Shown piece by piece: positions 61,003-64,000 of a stretch of DNA of 64,000 bases. Under the pieces are notes generated by a model that ran no database searches, had not been told where the DNA came from, and saw nothing but the letters and a program-made list of their open reading frames with translations. Made by a program: the position numbers and the translations under genes. Every line of letters starts with the position of its first letter. Position 1 is the stretch's first letter. Origin of the DNA: Chitinophaga sp. CB10 (GTDB taxonomy: Bacteria; Bacteroidota; Bacteroidia; Chitinophagales; Chitinophagaceae); contig MLAV02000010.1 in the NCBI GenBank assembly GCA_001870995.2, positions 163,873-227,872 on the forward strand, given 5' to 3'.

Positions 61003-63870
61003 ATGAAGGGATTTAATTTTGAAAAAAATCTTGACCATCAAGCACAGGCGGTAGAAGCTACATTGCGTGTGTTTGAACACGTGAATAAAGTGTTGCCCGA
61101 TGGTACAGATAAACAGTGCATCAATCCATTATTAGATTATAAAGATTTTCAGTATTGGAGAAATGTAAAGGAACTTGCAAAAAATAATTCATTAGCAGGA
61201 GTAGAACACGATAAACGTACCAATATCATAGATATTATGATGGAAACAGGTACAGGGAAAACCTATACCTATACCAAAACAATGTTTGAACTAAACAAGC
61301 ATTACGGGATTTTTAAGTTTATCGTGGTGGTTCCTACTTTGTCTATTAAAGCAGGTACGATTAATTTCTTGAAGTCGGATTCTTCTCGTGAGCATTTCTA
61401 TGAGCAATATGGTAAATCATTAAAACTACACATTGTAGAAAGCCAAACGAACAAGAAATCAAAGAAAAGCTATATTCCATCTGCCGTTAATAGTTTTGTG
61501 AAAGCTGGTGATTTTGATAAGAATAGCATACAGGTACTAATTATCAATGCCGGTATGATTAATTCTAAAACAATGACAGAAAAATTTGATGTAGGTTTGT
61601 TTGATAAATACAATGTTCCGTTTGATGCCATTGCAGCCACACGCCCATTTATGATTATAGACGAACCGCATAAGTTTTCGCAAGACAATAAAACGTGGGA
61701 GAATCTCCAAAAGATGCAACCACAGATTATATTGCGTTACGGAGCGACGTTTACTCAAACCGAGAATTTAGTATATACGCTATCGGCAGTAGATGCTTTT
61801 TCTAAAAACTTGGTAAAAGGTGTTATTGGACATATTACCGAATTTGAAGAAGGTAAAAATGCTTTAGGTAAGCTGATTGATACTGATGGTAAAGAAGCAA
61901 CGTTTGAAGTGAATGAGGGAACGACAAAAAAATCTATCAAAATTGGTAAAGGCGATAGTTTAAGTCGTGTGCATCCGCAAATGACAGATTTATTCTTAGA
62001 GCAAATGAATATGTCTAAAATTGTGTTATCAAATGGTTTAGAACTGAAAAAAGGTGATAAAATCAATCCGTATTCTTACGCACAAACCTTGCAAGAACTG
62101 ATGATTCAAAAAGCCATTAAAAAGCATTTTGAAATAGAAAAAGACTTGTTAACTCGTGAAGTTCGTATTAAGCCTTTAACCTTATTCTTTATTGATAATA
62201 TTGATGAATATCGTAATAAGGATGGACATTTACGCCAATTAGTAGAACAGTATATCAAAGTAGAGGTAGAAAGTTTGTTAAAGACAGAAACCAATGCAAC
62301 GTATAAAGCTTTTTTAGAAAAAACGTTAAAGGATATTGATGCTACACACGGTGGTTATTTCTCTAAAGACAATTCGGATAAAGATGAAGCTATTGAGAAA
62401 GAAATCAATGAGATTTTACACGACAAAGAAGCAATTTTAGATTTGGATAATCCACGTCGTTTTATCTTTTCTAAATGGACTTTGCGTGAGGGTTGGGATA
62501 ACCCGAATGTATTTCAAATTTGTAAGTTAAGAAGTAGTGGTTCTGAAATATCAAAGCTACAAGAAGTAGGTCGTGGTTTACGTTTGCCTGTTAATGAATA
62601 CGGTAATCGTGTAAAGGATGAGCAATTTTATTTAAACTACTTTGTAGACTTTACCGAATCCGATTTTGTAGATAAGCTAGTCAATGAGATCAACGAAAAA
62701 TCAGGTGCTATTTCTATTGAAGCAATACCAGCGAAATTAACGGAAGAAATTATCCAAAAAATTACTGAAGCATACAGTATCTCGGAAGATGATTTATTGG
62801 AGGTTTTAGACGATAACGATGTTATTAAACGTAATAATACCTTTAAAGACGGTGGCTGGGATTATATCAAACAAAACTATCCAAATATCTTTCAAGGAGT
62901 TAATTCTTCTAAAATTCGTAAAGCCACAGATACTCCAAAGAAAATTAGTGTGCGTACAGAAAAGTATGCAGAACTAAAAGCCTTATGGGAAAAGCTGAAT
63001 GAGAAAGTAGTTTTAGAATATAAGTTTGATGATGAGGCACAATTTACTACTTTGTTAAAAGACTTCTTTACAGACTTAAAGAGTAAGTTTAAGGTAGAAG
63101 GTTTACAGAATAGAACCAAGAAGATTATCGCGAAAGACTATGAAGCATTGCTGGATGAAGAAGTGTCTATTTTTGATGATGAAATTACGCCTGTTTCAAC
63201 AATGTTGTACAGTGATTTTATCAAAGAGTTGGCAAAGGTTTTACATATCAATTTGAAAACCATTCATCAAGCATTTGTAGATGCTGATATAGAAATAGAT
63301 CAATATCTGAATGCATCTACCATTCGTATTATCAAGCAAGGTTTTAATGAATACTTAATGCATAATGCTATAGATAAATTCTCTATTGGCTATCAAAATG
63401 TAAATAACAGCATCCACCCAACGAAGTTAACTTACGAAGACGGAAGTCCAAAAGAAGAAATAAATGCTAGCGATATTGGCGTACAAATGAGCGAAGATAA
63501 AGTAGCAGACAACTATTATTTTGAAGAGTTATTTTACGATTCGGAGTTAGAAAAGAAAAACATTATTGAGAAGATTAAAGAAGTTATCGTATTTACTAAA
63601 ATACCAAAGAACTCAATAAAAATTCCTGTAGCTGGAGGTGCGAGTTATTCTCCCGATTTTGCCTATGTATTAGACTTTAAAAACGGCGAAAAGCAATTAC
63701 ATTTTATTGTAGAAACAAAAGATGTGTCAGGTGATAATAAATTACGTGAAGAAGAAAAACAGAAAATCAAACACGCTGAAATATTATTTGATGGAGCAGT
63801 AAAGGTTTCCTTCAAAACGCAGTTTAGCAATACAAAGATTACGGAATTGATAAAAGAAATTTATCGATAA
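61003..63870 (+). CDS. res: Type III restriction enzyme (helicase-nuclease) subunit
   Basis: The 955-residue Res has a superfamily-2 helicase with Walker A METGTGKTY (near residue 82), DEPHK at residues 220-224 as the DEAD-box variant, and FSKWTLREGWDNPNVFQICKL and EVGRGLRLPVN as later motifs. At the C-terminus is a PD-(D/E)xK nuclease site: SPDFAYVLDF followed by HFIVETKDVSG, giving D...E-x-K. With Mod it cuts about 25 bases from unmethylated head-to-head sites. The length is normal and the gene appears intact. Confidence 0.95.
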   Translation: MKGFNFEKNLDHQAQAVEATLRVFEHVNKVLPDGTDKQCINPLLDYKDFQYWRNVKELAKNNSLAGVEHDKRTNIIDIMMETGTGKTYTYTKTMFELNKHYGIFKFIVVVPTLSIKAGTINFLKSDSSREHFYEQYGKSLKLHIVESQTNKKSKKSYIPSAVNSFVKAGDFDKNSIQVLIINAGMINSKTMTEKFDVGLFDKYNVPFDAIAATRPFMIIDEPHKFSQDNKTWENLQKMQPQIILRYGATFTQTENLVYTLSAVDAFSKNLVKGVIGHITEFEEGKNALGKLIDTDGKEATFEVNEGTTKKSIKIGKGDSLSRVHPQMTDLFLEQMNMSKIVLSNGLELKKGDKINPYSYAQTLQELMIQKAIKKHFEIEKDLLTREVRIKPLTLFFIDNIDEYRNKDGHLRQLVEQYIKVEVESLLKTETNATYKAFLEKTLKDIDATHGGYFSKDNSDKDEAIEKEINEILHDKEAILDLDNPRRFIFSKWTLREGWDNPNVFQICKLRSSGSEISKLQEVGRGLRLPVNEYGNRVKDEQFYLNYFVDFTESDFVDKLVNEINEKSGAISIEAIPAKLTEEIIQKITEAYSISEDDLLEVLDDNDVIKRNNTFKDGGWDYIKQNYPNIFQGVNSSKIRKATDTPKKISVRTEKYAELKALWEKLNEKVVLEYKFDDEAQFTTLLKDFFTDLKSKFKVEGLQNRTKKIIAKDYEALLDEEVSIFDDEITPVSTMLYSDFIKELAKVLHINLKTIHQAFVDADIEIDQYLNASTIRIIKQGFNEYLMHNAIDKFSIGYQNVNNSIHPTKLTYEDGSPKEEINASDIGVQMSEDKVADNYYFEELFYDSELEKKNIIEKIKEVIVFTKIPKNSIKIPVAGGASYSPDFAYVLDFKNGEKQLHFIVETKDVSGDNKLREEEKQKIKHAEILFDGAVKVSFKTQFSNTKITELIKEIYR

Positions 63871-63945
63871 TTTTATATCATCAATTATAAACTTAAATTA
63901 TTAATTATTTTCACTATTGTCCGACTAAAATAATGTTTTAGGATG

Positions 63946-63971
63946 AAAAAAGGCAGTTCCGAAGAACCGCC
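63946..63971 (-). terminator. Terminator of a gene beyond the right edge
   Basis: Read on the minus strand GGCGGTTC-TTCG-GAACTGCC (one mismatch) has a TTCG tetraloop and is followed by six T residues. It should end a minus-strand gene lying right of base 64000. Bases 63871-63945 are AT-rich with nothing clear. Confidence 0.8.
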
Positions 63972-64000
63972 CAATTTGGTAAGTTTGAGTTACCACACTT

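Overview
The window looks like a chromosomal segment of a Bacteroidota species of the Chitinophaga type (family Chitinophagaceae). The reasons are a SusC/SusD pair with a glycoside hydrolase, GLPGLI and outer-membrane beta-barrel proteins, many secreted proteins whose signal peptides end in AQ, near absence of Shine-Dalgarno sites, and promoters of the Bacteroidota form TTTG-N20-TAnnTTTG. Most genes are GC-rich by eye. Two blocks (about 15.0-17.4 kb and 58.64-63.9 kb) are clearly more AT-rich and carry phage-defence genes.

Layout. 1-12.3 kb: the end of an OmpR-type response regulator, proline synthesis (proB-proA), class I aldolase, a phosphatase/acetyltransferase pair, an AraC regulator with a siderophore-interacting reductase, a methyltransferase, an M1 aminopeptidase, a second AraC regulator, a VOC protein and a 43-residue membrane peptide. 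12.3-17.4 kb: a rifampin-phosphotransferase-like enzyme, then an AT-rich RloA/RloB (AbiL-type) pair. 17.6-27.1 kb: a thioesterase, secreted proteins, a GLPGLI/outer-membrane barrel pair and a very large SNF2 helicase. 27.1-29.3 kb: an EamA exporter behind a long structured leader with a 17-codon polyproline ORF, then a GH16 lipoprotein. 29.6-35.2 kb: a giant DUF4132 protein and its small partner. 35.2-38.5 kb: a MocR regulator divergent from a ferritin-like di-iron protein and bioB, with an array of repeated operator-like sites between them. 38.8-50.7 kb: secreted proteins, a SusC-SusD-GH2 polysaccharide locus, and ferritin. 51.0-52.7 kb: an SRPBCC-ArsR-aminoglycoside adenylyltransferase operon under a duplicated palindrome. 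52.7-58.4 kb: Crp and AraC regulators, hydrolases, DoxX and an epimerase. 58.5-64 kb: a 3' tRNA-Ser fragment with direct repeats, then an AT-rich type III restriction-modification operon led by a small XRE regulator.

The most interesting signals are: the polyproline leader ORF and its overlapping weak terminator before the EamA gene; the MocR/di-iron/bioB unit with repeated ATCCGG-CTAG sites; the RloB protein with an unusual C-terminal extension; the tRNA scar beside the type III R-M island; large inverted repeats placed exactly after the stop codons of two convergent gene pairs; and a palindrome shared by the Crp gene and a promoter 4 kb away. All functional calls come from reading the sequence; no database search was run.
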